A DNA stretch of 50,120 bases from Bacteroidota bacterium (GTDB taxonomy: Bacteria > Bacteroidota > Rhodothermia > Rhodothermales > UBA10348), in assembly GCA_029262775.1 (NCBI GenBank), contig JAJCYR010000101.1, forward strand, positions 1-50,120. Direction: 5' to 3'. Of the stretch, positions 1-7,467 are shown one piece after another. A program made the position numbers and the translations under genes. Numbering within the stretch: the first letter of the stretch is position 1; each line of letters begins with the position of its first letter. The notes under the pieces were generated by a model that was not told the DNA's origin, did no database searches, and worked only from the letters and a program-made list of their open reading frames with translations.

Positions 1-110
1 CTGCGTTGTCCCTCCTTCGAATAGCGCTGCTATTCGGCGTCGGGACGCCTTGCATCTGTCATTCCGGCGCTCGCATCTTGGTGCACGCTGATTCTTCAAC
101 ACGCTTCTAG
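1..110. repeat. Terminal segment resembling a dispersed repeat
   Basis: Noncoding sequence before the first gene holds two adjacent perfect hairpins that share one base: CGAATAGC/GCTATTCG with a 3-base loop (18-36) and GGCGTC/GACGCC with a 2-base loop (36-49). It continues with a TGTCATTCCGGCGC-like stretch. Hairpins of this kind at the exact contig end are what an interspersed multicopy element gives when an assembler stops at it. That it is multicopy is an inference; only one copy per arm is visible. Confidence 0.4.
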
Positions 111-121
111 ACCCCATCTTC

Positions 122-2620
122 ATGCCGAAAACTTTCATTTGCGCACTCGTTGTCATGGTTGCCGCAATCGCTGGTTGCACGACCGTCCACGCACAGGTAC
201 TCGATGTGTACCGTATTCCCCAGAAGGGCATCCCATCCACGGACAGTGCCAAAGAACGGGGTCCTGCAGCGACCGGCGCCATGGATGACGTGGTGCCCCT
301 GCACATTACGCGCTCGCTTATTGAATCGGAGCGGGGACAGGAGGCACTGGCCGCATACAGATCCATGCGCAATGCAGGCCAGTTTCCATCACGCAAATCG
401 GGCGAACAGGCGGCCGGGCTCGGACAGGCACAGATATTCCACGTATTCAATCTGCGCACGAGCGATTATATCCCGGTAGATTTTACGCTGACCGTGGAGC
501 ACGAGGCGTTCAATCTCTGGGTACAGACGGCCCAATTGGCCCCGAATGGCCCGGTGGAACAGGCCGATCTGGACCAGATGGCGCTCGCGCTCGGGACGCA
601 GACCCCGGCCGGCTCATTCAATTCCAACCAGGGAATCATCCTGAACGATGAGCAGATCTTCGGTCCGCCGCCGAACGTTGACGGTGACGGCAAGACCGAC
701 ATCATGCTGCATGACATCCAGGACTTTTTCGATCCGTCGGCAGGAAATTTCAGTGCAGTGCTCGGGTTTTTTGATCCGTCGGACCTCTCAGGTGGCTCAG
801 GCAACACGCGCGATATGATCCACATTGATGTCATGCCCGGCATGTTCAGCTCGACTGGAGTGCGGCGCGACCAGTCTTCGGTGCAGCAAACGCTGGCGCA
901 CGAGTATCAACACCTTATTTTTGCACGTGTCAACGCGGGAGATGCGGCCTTCGTGGACGAGGGACTCGCAGAGTGGGCCGAAGTACAGAACGGGTTCACG
1001 GCGCGTCCCATCAACTACCTCTCCAGCCCGTCGGAGCGGGCGCGCCCGTTCATGGACTTTCGGCCCTCTCCCCAGTTTGGAGGCCCCGGAGGCGAAGACT
1101 ACCAACGGGCGGGACTGTTCACGAGTTATTTCAGCGAGCGGGTAGGTGTTCTGGAAACGGGGGCTCTTTCGAGATCGACCGGACTCAACGCCGGCAATTA
1201 CCTGCTGCAACTCAACTCGCTAACGGATGGCGACGGGCAGAATACGCTTAAGACATTCATCCAGGGCTTTCACGTGGCCAACCTGATCAACGATCGGAAT
1301 GTAGCCGAAAACTACGGACACCTGGAGGATCAGTACGCATTCGTCAGGGCAAGCAATATTCTGCTCATCGATGGCACAGCTGGCACCAACACGCCCGTGA
1401 CCGGTCGGAGCCTCCGTCCAGGAAGCGTCGAGTACGTGCGCTGGGAAAACGTGGGCGACTTCACGATCAACCTGACAACCACGACCCCGACCAATCCCGA
1501 TCATCTCATGCCGGTATTGGTTCTTGACCCCGCCTCCGGGCCTGTAAGCGTCGTGGACGCCGACATGAATGGAGAAGGTACCCTTGTCACGGGCGATTTT
1601 GAGTCGGTAACGCTGGTCGTACCGCATGCCGACATAACGGTCGGCACGAATCAGTCGGCAAGCTTTACGTACGGCGCCTCCTGGATGCCCATACAGAATC
1701 AGATCACGTTCCAGAACGTCACATATGATGATGGCGAAATCCTGACCGAACAATCAGGTGGACAGACACTCCTGACTGGTTTTTCCCTCGATGACGGACA
1801 GCTGCCGGTAACTTCGCGATTTGCGAACCGGTTCGTGACACCTGCAGACATGCGGTTGGAGTCCATATCGGTCGCTATGTACTACCTGTCGATATTCGGA
1901 CAGACCCAGTCCAGCACCCAGGACTTCCGCCTCCGACTGTATACGTCTGACGGAGGTGCCACCCCGCTTCCCGGCCAGGAAGTCCTCTCGCTTGACGTCA
2001 GCGACATCACGCAGATGGACGTCCCGCAGCTGACCTTTCATGAAATCGACCTGACGGCGTTTGAAGAGGAAATCCAGCAGCTCGGGGAAACTTTTTTTGT
2101 CAGTATTGAAAACTCAGGAACCGATGACAACCATCTCTTTGTCGGCATGAGCGCCTTTTCAGGAGCGGACAATCCTGGAAGCCTCTACTTCCCGTTCGGT
2201 GGCACAGGGTCTACGGATTTCAGCTGGGGTTCGTTCAATACCATCAACGATGGGTCCGGAAACCTGATTTTCGAAGGGTACAGTGTCCCCATCCGGGCTA
2301 CATTTTCCGACCGGGCATTCACCTTCACGAGCACGGATGACGAAGGCGCACTACCTGAATCGGTAACTCTGTCGCACAACTGGCCGAATCCATTTTCAAC
2401 TCGAACCACGGTTGAGTACCAGCTGGCGCGTCCCGACCACGTGACGCTCGCGGTCTACGACTTACTCGGCAGGAAGGTCAGCACACTGGTCGACCAGCCA
2501 CAGGCGGCGGGCTCACATATCGCCGTATTCGAGCCCGGACCACTCTCAAGCGGAGTATACCTCTACCGCCTGGAAACCTCGACGTCCACAACCTCCCGGT
2601 CCATGTTACTGGTCCGATGA
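122..2620 (+). CDS. Secreted HEXXH metallopeptidase-like protein with T9SS sorting domain
   Basis: Protein of 832 residues. The N-terminal signal sequence can be read as a lipoprotein signal (I-A-G-C, Cys19) or as a signal peptidase I site after VHA24, leaving Gln25 first; the latter suits T9SS cargo better. A calcium-site-like stretch NVDGDGKTD (185-193) precedes the zinc motif HEYQH (260-264) and a probable third ligand in EGLAE (Glu280), followed by DYQRAGLF (326-333). This order resembles peptidase family M30 (hyicolysin-like), but the family assignment is by eye. A long beta-rich region of unknown role follows. The last ~83 residues (from ~750) are a type A T9SS sorting domain with WPNPF, YDLLGRKV and SSGVYLYRL. 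The likely role is cell-surface or extracellular protein degradation. It is a paralogue of the protein at 2985-4799. Its 3' end overlaps the opposite-strand lipoprotein gene by 15 bases. Confidence 0.85.
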   Translation: MPKTFICALVVMVAAIAGCTTVHAQVLDVYRIPQKGIPSTDSAKERGPAATGAMDDVVPLHITRSLIESERGQEALAAYRSMRNAGQFPSRKSGEQAAGLGQAQIFHVFNLRTSDYIPVDFTLTVEHEAFNLWVQTAQLAPNGPVEQADLDQMALALGTQTPAGSFNSNQGIILNDEQIFGPPPNVDGDGKTDIMLHDIQDFFDPSAGNFSAVLGFFDPSDLSGGSGNTRDMIHIDVMPGMFSSTGVRRDQSSVQQTLAHEYQHLIFARVNAGDAAFVDEGLAEWAEVQNGFTARPINYLSSPSERARPFMDFRPSPQFGGPGGEDYQRAGLFTSYFSERVGVLETGALSRSTGLNAGNYLLQLNSLTDGDGQNTLKTFIQGFHVANLINDRNVAENYGHLEDQYAFVRASNILLIDGTAGTNTPVTGRSLRPGSVEYVRWENVGDFTINLTTTTPTNPDHLMPVLVLDPASGPVSVVDADMNGEGTLVTGDFESVTLVVPHADITVGTNQSASFTYGASWMPIQNQITFQNVTYDDGEILTEQSGGQTLLTGFSLDDGQLPVTSRFANRFVTPADMRLESISVAMYYLSIFGQTQSSTQDFRLRLYTSDGGATPLPGQEVLSLDVSDITQMDVPQLTFHEIDLTAFEEEIQQLGETFFVSIENSGTDDNHLFVGMSAFSGADNPGSLYFPFGGTGSTDFSWGSFNTINDGSGNLIFEGYSVPIRATFSDRAFTFTSTDDEGALPESVTLSHNWPNPFSTRTTVEYQLARPDHVTLAVYDLLGRKVSTLVDQPQAAGSHIAVFEPGPLSSGVYLYRLETSTSTTSRSMLLVR

Positions 2621-2932
2621 ATCCACGGAGATCACGTCAATATGAGCAAACGGCTGACCGCGCCACGTATCGACATACACGCGACCCGAGACGCGGGCCG
2701 AGAGGGGGGTCACGAGCCTGCCGCGTTCTTCATCGTCAAGAACCAGAACGTAGGTGTTCCTGTCGTCCGTATGCAGCACAATACCCGTAAACGGCTCGGC
2801 TCCCCAGACGTTGATCATGCCCTCAACTGTAATAATGTCCGATGACCGAAGACCAACGGAGGGCGCCGCGCAGCCGCTGACGAGTGCAGACGTCGACGCC
2901 AATAATGCCAACATGAATACACGCATAGTCAT
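2606..2932 (-). CDS. Small putative lipoprotein, unknown function
   Basis: Protein of 108 residues with a basic start, a hydrophobic stretch and a lipobox ending at Cys21 (L-V-S-G-C), so an exported lipoprotein is expected. The mature ~85 residues alternate polar and hydrophobic residues (IVLHTDDRNTYVLVL, VSGRVYVDTW), as in a small beta barrel of OB type; no family is recognised. The gene lies between two paralogous peptidase genes on the other strand. It runs tail to tail into the first (15-base overlap) and starts 52 bases from the start of the second. An alternative Met three codons in (MRVFML) is possible. The clear signal sequence supports a real gene despite the overlap. Confidence 0.65.
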   Translation of the reverse strand: MTMRVFMLALLASTSALVSGCAAPSVGLRSSDIITVEGMINVWGAEPFTGIVLHTDDRNTYVLVLDDEERGRLVTPLSARVSGRVYVDTWRGQPFAHIDVISVDSSDQ

Positions 2933-2984
2933 ATCGAAACCGGATGGTGTTCATAGACTGAATGATATCAGTTTCCGTGCCGGG

Positions 2985-4799
2985 ATGCCGCGTGTCTCCG
3001 TGATCCTGCCTCTTGGCGTTATATGGATGTTCCTAACGGTTTTCTCGCCCGTTCGTGCGCAGGTGATTGATCACCGGGCGCTCAGCACCGACCACGTTCA
3101 TGGACATTTTTGCGCGACAGACTCCGGTTCTGATGAGGCCCGGCGTCACGTAGCTGCTTTCCTGCATGCCCGCGAGGCCGGTTTGCTGCCCCAGCACAAA
3201 GGGGCCTCTTTGCCGCCCGATCTCGGCGACGAGGAGGAGTTCAACGTACTTGAATCAAACGCGTGGATGCCACTCCGCTTTCGGGCCGTGGATGTGACCA
3301 GTTCCTACGTCCTCTGGGTTGAAATTGTCGAGTTGAACAACGGCAACGTCACGCCAGGCGAGATTGCAGGTCTCCGCGACGTAATCTTCGAAAACACGCC
3401 TGCCCAGTCCATTGACCCGGGAAAAGGCATTTTCGAGAACATCCATGATGTATTCGGTCTGCCACCGAATGTAGATGGCGACGGACGCGTCGACATCCTG
3501 CTCTACGATATTGGAAGGGGCCCGACAGGGACGCTGGGTTACGTGTCCTCGACGGATGTCAATCCCAACGCCCTTCCCGGAGAAGGAAATGGTCGGGACG
3601 TGCTGTATCTGGATTCGGCCAGCGGGACGAGCAACCTGACAACGCTCGCAGCCATTGCCGCGCACGAATATACCCATCTCGTACACCTCTCCTACGGCTG
3701 GGACCAGACGTTCCTGACGGAGGGGTACGCCGAATACGCCATGGTCATGCTCGGCTATTTCTGGCGCAATATCACATTCTTCTCGCTGCCCCAGGAATAC
3801 CGGCGGACGCTCTTCGAGTGGCGTGACGGGGGCGGTCCGGGCGCCATGGACTACCAACGAGCCGGCCTGTTCATTACCTACCTGGCCAATCGGGTAGGCA
3901 GCAGTGGTGTGGCAGAAATGCTGACTGGGCTCAATCAGAAAGGCGCAAGAGGCCTGGATTCCGTATTGGTCATGCATGGAGATGACCTCGGATCGGCCAT
4001 CACGGATTTCCACACGGCCAACCTGTTCAACGACCAGTCTATCGACAATAGGTTCGGGTACACCGAATCGGGGCGTTCTTCCATCAGAATCTCGCTTACG
4101 GGGCGTGAAATCGATGGAGAGATTCCATCGATGACGAGTGAAGGAGGGTTTCAGACTCAGCTCACGAACCATGCCGTCCATGCCGGCGCCGTCCGTTATG
4201 TGCGGTGGAAGGATGTATCGGATTTTGAATTCGTGTTTGACATGCCGAGTTGGCGGGTCTTTCCGCCTGCATTCCAGGAGCAGCAGCGAACGACGCTCCG
4301 GAGCCGCAACCGCGTGCGTCTGGTCCTGGAGCCCGACGATGGCGGGCAGCTCCAGTTCGCTGACCTTGGAGGCGGCTCGGATTACACACGTTTCAACGGC
4401 AATTTCAGAACCGTTACGGCCATTTTTACGCACTTGAATCCGGAGGCTGTTCCCGGCGACAATCTGGATATATCAGCCGCCTGGACACCACGCTCGGTCG
4501 CTACGCCCGTTGAGACGCTCTCCGAGCTGCCGGATCCGAATGCCCCAGCCCTCGCTGCCTGGCCGAACCCGGCTGCCAATCACCTATCTGTCACTCTGTC
4601 GGCCGCCCGACCAGGGTTCTACCGCATAGATCTCTACGACATGCTGGGGCGCCGGGTGACCGACCTGTTCAGCGGCTTTCTGCCCGGCGGCACCACGGAA
4701 ATCAGCTCGGACGTTTCGGCTCTCACGTCCGGCTCCTACATCATCCGGCTCGAGGGGGAGGGTGTGAACGCCTCCAAACTGGTCCAGGTGGTGCGCTGA
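2985..4799 (+). CDS. Secreted HEXXH metallopeptidase-like protein with T9SS sorting domain (paralogue)
   Basis: Start chosen at ATG 2985, which begins a clear signal peptide (MPRVSVILPLGVIWMF, cleavage after VRA25, Gln26 first). The open frame extends upstream to 2754, but that part overlaps the opposite-strand lipoprotein gene and has no export signal. The 604-residue product has NVDGDGRVD (162-170), the zinc motif HEYTH (227-231), EGYAE (Glu246 as probable third ligand) and DYQRAGLF (289-296), in the same order as the 832-residue protein upstream, so the two are paralogues and M30-like. The last ~81 residues (from ~524) are a T9SS sorting domain (WPNP, YDMLGRRV, TSGSYIIRL). It lacks most of the long middle region of its paralogue. 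It is probably a surface-attached or secreted peptidase; the substrate is unknown. Confidence 0.83.
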   Translation: MPRVSVILPLGVIWMFLTVFSPVRAQVIDHRALSTDHVHGHFCATDSGSDEARRHVAAFLHAREAGLLPQHKGASLPPDLGDEEEFNVLESNAWMPLRFRAVDVTSSYVLWVEIVELNNGNVTPGEIAGLRDVIFENTPAQSIDPGKGIFENIHDVFGLPPNVDGDGRVDILLYDIGRGPTGTLGYVSSTDVNPNALPGEGNGRDVLYLDSASGTSNLTTLAAIAAHEYTHLVHLSYGWDQTFLTEGYAEYAMVMLGYFWRNITFFSLPQEYRRTLFEWRDGGGPGAMDYQRAGLFITYLANRVGSSGVAEMLTGLNQKGARGLDSVLVMHGDDLGSAITDFHTANLFNDQSIDNRFGYTESGRSSIRISLTGREIDGEIPSMTSEGGFQTQLTNHAVHAGAVRYVRWKDVSDFEFVFDMPSWRVFPPAFQEQQRTTLRSRNRVRLVLEPDDGGQLQFADLGGGSDYTRFNGNFRTVTAIFTHLNPEAVPGDNLDISAAWTPRSVATPVETLSELPDPNAPALAAWPNPAANHLSVTLSAARPGFYRIDLYDMLGRRVTDLFSGFLPGGTTEISSDVSALTSGSYIIRLEGEGVNASKLVQVVR

Positions 4800-4807
4800 T
4801 CCCGATC

Positions 4808-4832
4808 CCGTACCCCGTCCGAGGGGCTACGG
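4808..4832. terminator. Possible hairpin terminator between convergent genes
   Basis: Imperfect hairpin in the 27-base gap between two convergent genes: CCGTA-CCCC pairs with GGGG-c-TACGG, with one bulged base and a 6-base loop. It overlaps the stop codon of the minus-strand gene. There is no T run, so a terminator role is tentative. Confidence 0.3.
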
Positions 4833-5993
4833 ACCCGCCCAGGCAATCCGGTAAATCCGACCTCCCTGATCGTCGGAGACGAGCATCGACCCGTCGGGCA
4901 TGAGCTCCAGGTCGACCGGACGCCCCCAGTTTTCCTGACCCTCGAGCCATCCGGTGGCAAACGGTTCGTAGGATACGGCGGCGCCCGATGCATCGAGCCG
5001 TACCATCATGACGCGGTATCCAATTTTCTCGGACCGGTTCCATGAACCGTGCTCGGCAATGAAGACCTGATTCCGGTATTCGTCGGGAAAACTTCCCCCC
5101 GTGTAGAATTCCATTCCGAGCGGCGCGACATGGGGCCCCAGTTCCTGGACGGGCGCAACACTATCAGTGCCGTCGGGCGGCTCCACGTCACCGAATTCCG
5201 GATCGACCACATCCTTCCCGTGCAGGAACGGGTAGCCGAAATGCAGGCCGGGCTCCGGTGCCCGGTTGAGTTCACACGGCGGAACGTCGTCCCCAAGGTG
5301 ATCCCGTCCGTTGTCGGTGAACCATAATTCGTGCGTCTCCGGGTGCCAGGTGAAGCCGACCGAGTTCCGTATGCCCCGGGCATACGTCTCCAATTCGGTG
5401 CCGTCGGCGTTCATGCGCAGTATAGATGCGTACGGGTCGCCAGGGTTACAGATATTGCAGGGAGCACCGACGGGGACATACAGTTTGCCGTCCGGTCCAA
5501 ATGCAATGTACTTCCACCCGTGGTGGGCATCTGTCGGAAAGTCGTCACGGACCACGGTGGGCGGAAGAGGCGAGTCCAAGTTGGCTTCAATGTCGTCAAA
5601 ACGCAGTATGCGGCTGACTTCGGCCACATACAGTGCGCCGTCCCGAAAGGCGACGCCGTTCGGCATGTTCAGCCCGGTGGCAATCACAAACTGCTCGTCG
5701 GCAACGAAATCGCCGTCACGATCCACCAGTGCATAGACGCTCCCCTCCGACCGGGTCCCCACAAACAGGACGCCGCCCGGCGATAGACTCATGGAGCGGG
5801 CATTCACAACGCCCTCCGCGAACAGGCTGATTTCAAAGCCTGGGGGGAGCTCAATGTCCGATAGCGCGGCCGGTGGCAGGGCGGGAGGGCCTTCCTGGTT
5901 CGCGTCCCCATTGCAGGCGACCAGCAGACCAGAGGCCAGGATGCCAACGGTGAGAATCCGTGCGATATATGAAAATCCAGACCGTTTCGTCAT
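4827..5993 (-). CDS. PQQ-dependent sugar (sorbosone) dehydrogenase-like lipoprotein
   Basis: Protein of 388 residues with a lipoprotein signal (L-V-A-C, Cys27), then the six-bladed beta-propeller of the glucose/sorbosone dehydrogenase family. Landmarks are PPGFEISLFAEG (50-61), repeated blades such as LYVAEVSRILRF, HHGWKYIAFGPDGKLYVPVG (157-176), LETYARGIRNSVGF and FTDNGRDHLGDD (225-236). Family members oxidise sugars or aldoses with pyrroloquinoline quinone in the periplasm, but many relatives in this branch have no proven substrate, so the reaction is inferred. Cys179, Cys182 and Cys240 could be structural. It is the last gene of a three-gene operon: its ATG overlaps the TGA of the TM2 gene by four bases (ATGA), which indicates translational coupling. 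Confidence 0.85.
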   Translation of the reverse strand: MTKRSGFSYIARILTVGILASGLLVACNGDANQEGPPALPPAALSDIELPPGFEISLFAEGVVNARSMSLSPGGVLFVGTRSEGSVYALVDRDGDFVADEQFVIATGLNMPNGVAFRDGALYVAEVSRILRFDDIEANLDSPLPPTVVRDDFPTDAHHGWKYIAFGPDGKLYVPVGAPCNICNPGDPYASILRMNADGTELETYARGIRNSVGFTWHPETHELWFTDNGRDHLGDDVPPCELNRAPEPGLHFGYPFLHGKDVVDPEFGDVEPPDGTDSVAPVQELGPHVAPLGMEFYTGGSFPDEYRNQVFIAEHGSWNRSEKIGYRVMMVRLDASGAAVSYEPFATGWLEGQENWGRPVDLELMPDGSMLVSDDQGGRIYRIAWAGP

Positions 5994-6370
5994 GTCGCGT
6001 CACCCTCGGGTAGTGCAGGAAATGCACCTCGAATAAGTTCGGCTACATCGAGGGCCGCCTCTTCATTGAATCGAGCGGCCAGCGCCTTGTGGTTGAAAAG
6101 ATCGAAAAGGGATCCAACAAGGCAAAACCCAGCCGTGAACAGATAGGCGAGCCCCATTCCGATCTGGCCGAGAAAGAAACGATTCAGACCGGCCACCCCG
6201 ACGAATGCGCCAAGCGTAAGCAGTAGAACGGTCGTCGGATCCTTCCGCCGCTCCCGGTACACCCGGCCAAATTGGTCCGCCTGCTCCTCCGTCATATCGG
6301 TCATAAGCCGGGCCACAAAGACCTGTTCATCCCCATCCAGTTCGGGCAGATATTTGATTATTTTCGACAT
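5990..6370 (-). CDS. TM2 domain-containing membrane protein
   Basis: Protein of 126 residues from [11 protein letters not shown]; the open frame extends further upstream, but that part lies in the preceding DUF2752 gene. Residues 1-45 are soluble and charged. Residues ~46-92 form two membrane segments with the TM2 signature G-L-N-R-F-F-L-G-Q-I-G (61-71) between them. A soluble tail rich in Ala and Glu follows. TM2 proteins are widespread small inner-membrane proteins of unknown biochemical role and often sit next to DUF2752 genes, as here. The start overlaps the end of the DUF2752 gene by 13 bases and the stop overlaps the next start by four, so the three genes form a tight operon. Confidence 0.85.
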   Translation of the reverse strand: MSKIIKYLPELDGDEQVFVARLMTDMTEEQADQFGRVYRERRKDPTTVLLLTLGAFVGVAGLNRFFLGQIGMGLAYLFTAGFCLVGSLFDLFNHKALAARFNEEAALDVAELIRGAFPALPEGDAT

Positions 6371-6648
6371 GTCAGAGCCTGTGAAAGACTGATTATTCGA
6401 TGTATCAGAACGACGACCACGAGCGGCGACGCCCAATGCATGGACAGGGCCTGGTGCCACTCGCCACGCGCCAGGTAGCCGACCGCGCGCCCCAGGCCTT
6501 CACCGGGACAGAACGGCAAGCCGAGCGCATCGATCAGACAGAGATTGACCCTGTCCGGCGTACCCGGGTCATTGATGGCGAGCACGAGGAGCGCTGTGGT
6601 CCACACGACCGCTTCCAGCAGGTTGTTTCGCTTGGTTTTCACGACCAT
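6358..6648 (-). CDS. DUF2752 family small membrane protein
   Basis: Start chosen at ATG 6648 (MVVKTKRNN), because the longer frame to 6696 would cover the divergent promoter region of fdxA. The 96-residue product has a membrane segment at ~10-25, the family core [14 protein letters not shown] (42-55), an amphipathic stretch [14 protein letters not shown] and a second membrane segment at ~75-88. Most DUF2752 proteins carry CPGCG at the core; here the second cysteine is Glu50, so a two-cysteine site, if functional in relatives, is absent. The function is unknown. It is the first gene of the operon with the TM2 and sorbosone-dehydrogenase-like genes and is divergent from fdxA. Confidence 0.75.
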   Translation of the reverse strand: MVVKTKRNNLLEAVVWTTALLVLAINDPGTPDRVNLCLIDALGLPFCPGEGLGRAVGYLARGEWHQALSMHWASPLVVVVLIHRIISLSQALTCRK

Positions 6649-6670
6649 TCTGGATTGATGTACTGCACTT

Positions 6671-6691
6671 CTGTATCTTCCGAATATACAG
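6671..6691. promoter_or_regulatory. Candidate operator dyad in the fdxA/DUF2752 divergent gap
   Basis: CTGTAT and ATACAG, separated by 9 bases, form a perfect dyad (7 bp if the flanking T/A pair is counted) in the 59-base gap between divergent starts, 16 bases before the fdxA ATG. It could bind a dimeric regulator or form an RNA hairpin in the fdxA leader. No regulator is identified. Confidence 0.3.
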
Positions 6692-6707
6692 ATCAACCTT
6701 TGAAAGA

Positions 6708-7049
6708 ATGCCTTACGTCGTCGCCGAGCCGTGCATCAACTGCAAGCACACGGATTGTGTGGAAGTCTGCCCCGTTGACTGTTTCTACGAGGGCCCCAAC
6801 TTTTTGGCCATTCATCCTGACGAATGCATTGACTGCAATGCCTGCGTGCCGGTCTGCCCGGTAGAGGCCATTTACGCCGACGACGAATTGCCCGAGGAGT
6901 ACGCCCACTACACCGAGTGGAATGCCTACCTGTCGAATCAGTGGTCGGAACAGGGCAAAAATATCACGGAAAAGAAAGACCCACTCCCCGATGCCGAAGA
7001 GTGGGCTTCACGTGACAAATCTGAAGAGGACATTCTGACCTGGGAATAA
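6708..7049 (+). CDS. fdxA: Seven-iron ferredoxin FdxA
   Basis: Protein of 113 residues, closely following the Azotobacter-type ferredoxin I pattern. The first motif C9-x2-C12-x4-C17-x3-C21-P and the second C40-x2-C43-x2-C46-x3-C50-P are intact. By the family pattern, C9, C17 and C50 bind a [3Fe-4S] cluster and C21, C40, C43 and C46 bind a [4Fe-4S] cluster. The family-specific stretches [21 protein letters not shown] and [15 protein letters not shown] are both present. It is a cytoplasmic low-potential electron carrier; its redox partner cannot be told from the neighbours. It is a stand-alone gene, divergent from the DUF2752 operon and convergent with the small gene at 7067-7366. Confidence 0.95.
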   Translation: MPYVVAEPCINCKHTDCVEVCPVDCFYEGPNFLAIHPDECIDCNACVPVCPVEAIYADDELPEEYAHYTEWNAYLSNQWSEQGKNITEKKDPLPDAEEWASRDKSEEDILTWE

Positions 7050-7066
7050 GCCCTGGCTTCAGTGGA

Positions 7067-7366
7067 TCATTCCACGACTTCCAGCAGGGCTCGCTCGCCC
7101 ATACCGACCGTGGTGATATTTTTTACATCCACCTCGTACTCTCCTTTGTCGACAGACACTTTCCCGGAGCGGTTACGCCGGTAGGCAACACCGCTGAAGG
7201 TTACGGAATCAGCCTCCTTGAGCGCCTCGAGCTGTGCAGCCGCTTCACTGTCCGATGCGATGAAGACGCCCTGGTAATTGTCACCAAGTACCGTTTTTTG
7301 CCGAAACAGATATCCCGTTCCATCCACATCGCCCAACTGCGCTACCTGGTGCTTGTACAGTGCCAT
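7067..7366 (-). CDS. Small conserved-looking protein of unknown function
   Basis: Protein of 99 residues (MALYKHQVAQLGDVDGTGYLF...). It has no signal peptide, membrane segment or cysteine, and no family is recognised. The pattern of short hydrophobic strands (GVFIAS, VTFSGVAYRR, YEVDVKNIT) suggests a small cytoplasmic beta protein. It lies 101 bases downstream of ahcY on the same strand and could be the last gene of that transcript, or have its own promoter. It ends 17 bases from the convergent fdxA gene. Its gene-like composition and clean spacing support a real gene. Confidence 0.6.
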   Translation of the reverse strand: MALYKHQVAQLGDVDGTGYLFRQKTVLGDNYQGVFIASDSEAAAQLEALKEADSVTFSGVAYRRNRSGKVSVDKGEYEVDVKNITTVGMGERALLEVVE

Positions 7367-7419
7367 CCCAACAACCCCTTCAAATTGTTAAACATGCTGT
7401 TTGTATGGGATGAGGGGGT

Positions 7420-7444
7420 CCGGTGTTCCGGATTCGACCGAATC
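7420..7444. other. Two adjacent hairpins downstream of ahcY
   Basis: CCGG/CCGG with a 4-base loop (7420-7431) and GATTCG/CGAATC with a 2-base loop (7431-7444) lie directly after ahcY in the 101-base gap before the next gene. They may slow or end transcription or protect the ahcY mRNA end. There is no T run. Confidence 0.3.
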
Positions 7445-7467
7445 ACCTGCGGATGGTCTTCCAGGCG

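Noticed and set aside
2754..2984. Upstream extension of the second peptidase-like gene
   Set aside because: It overlaps the lipoprotein gene and would bury the signal peptide 77 residues inside the protein.
3255..4433. 392-residue minus-strand frame
   Set aside because: Antisense to the second metallopeptidase-like gene, which has a signal peptide, zinc motif and sorting domain. The antisense product resembles no family.
6695..6702. AACCTTTG as a -7 promoter box for fdxA
   Set aside because: It lies five bases before the ATG, so transcription would start inside the gene.
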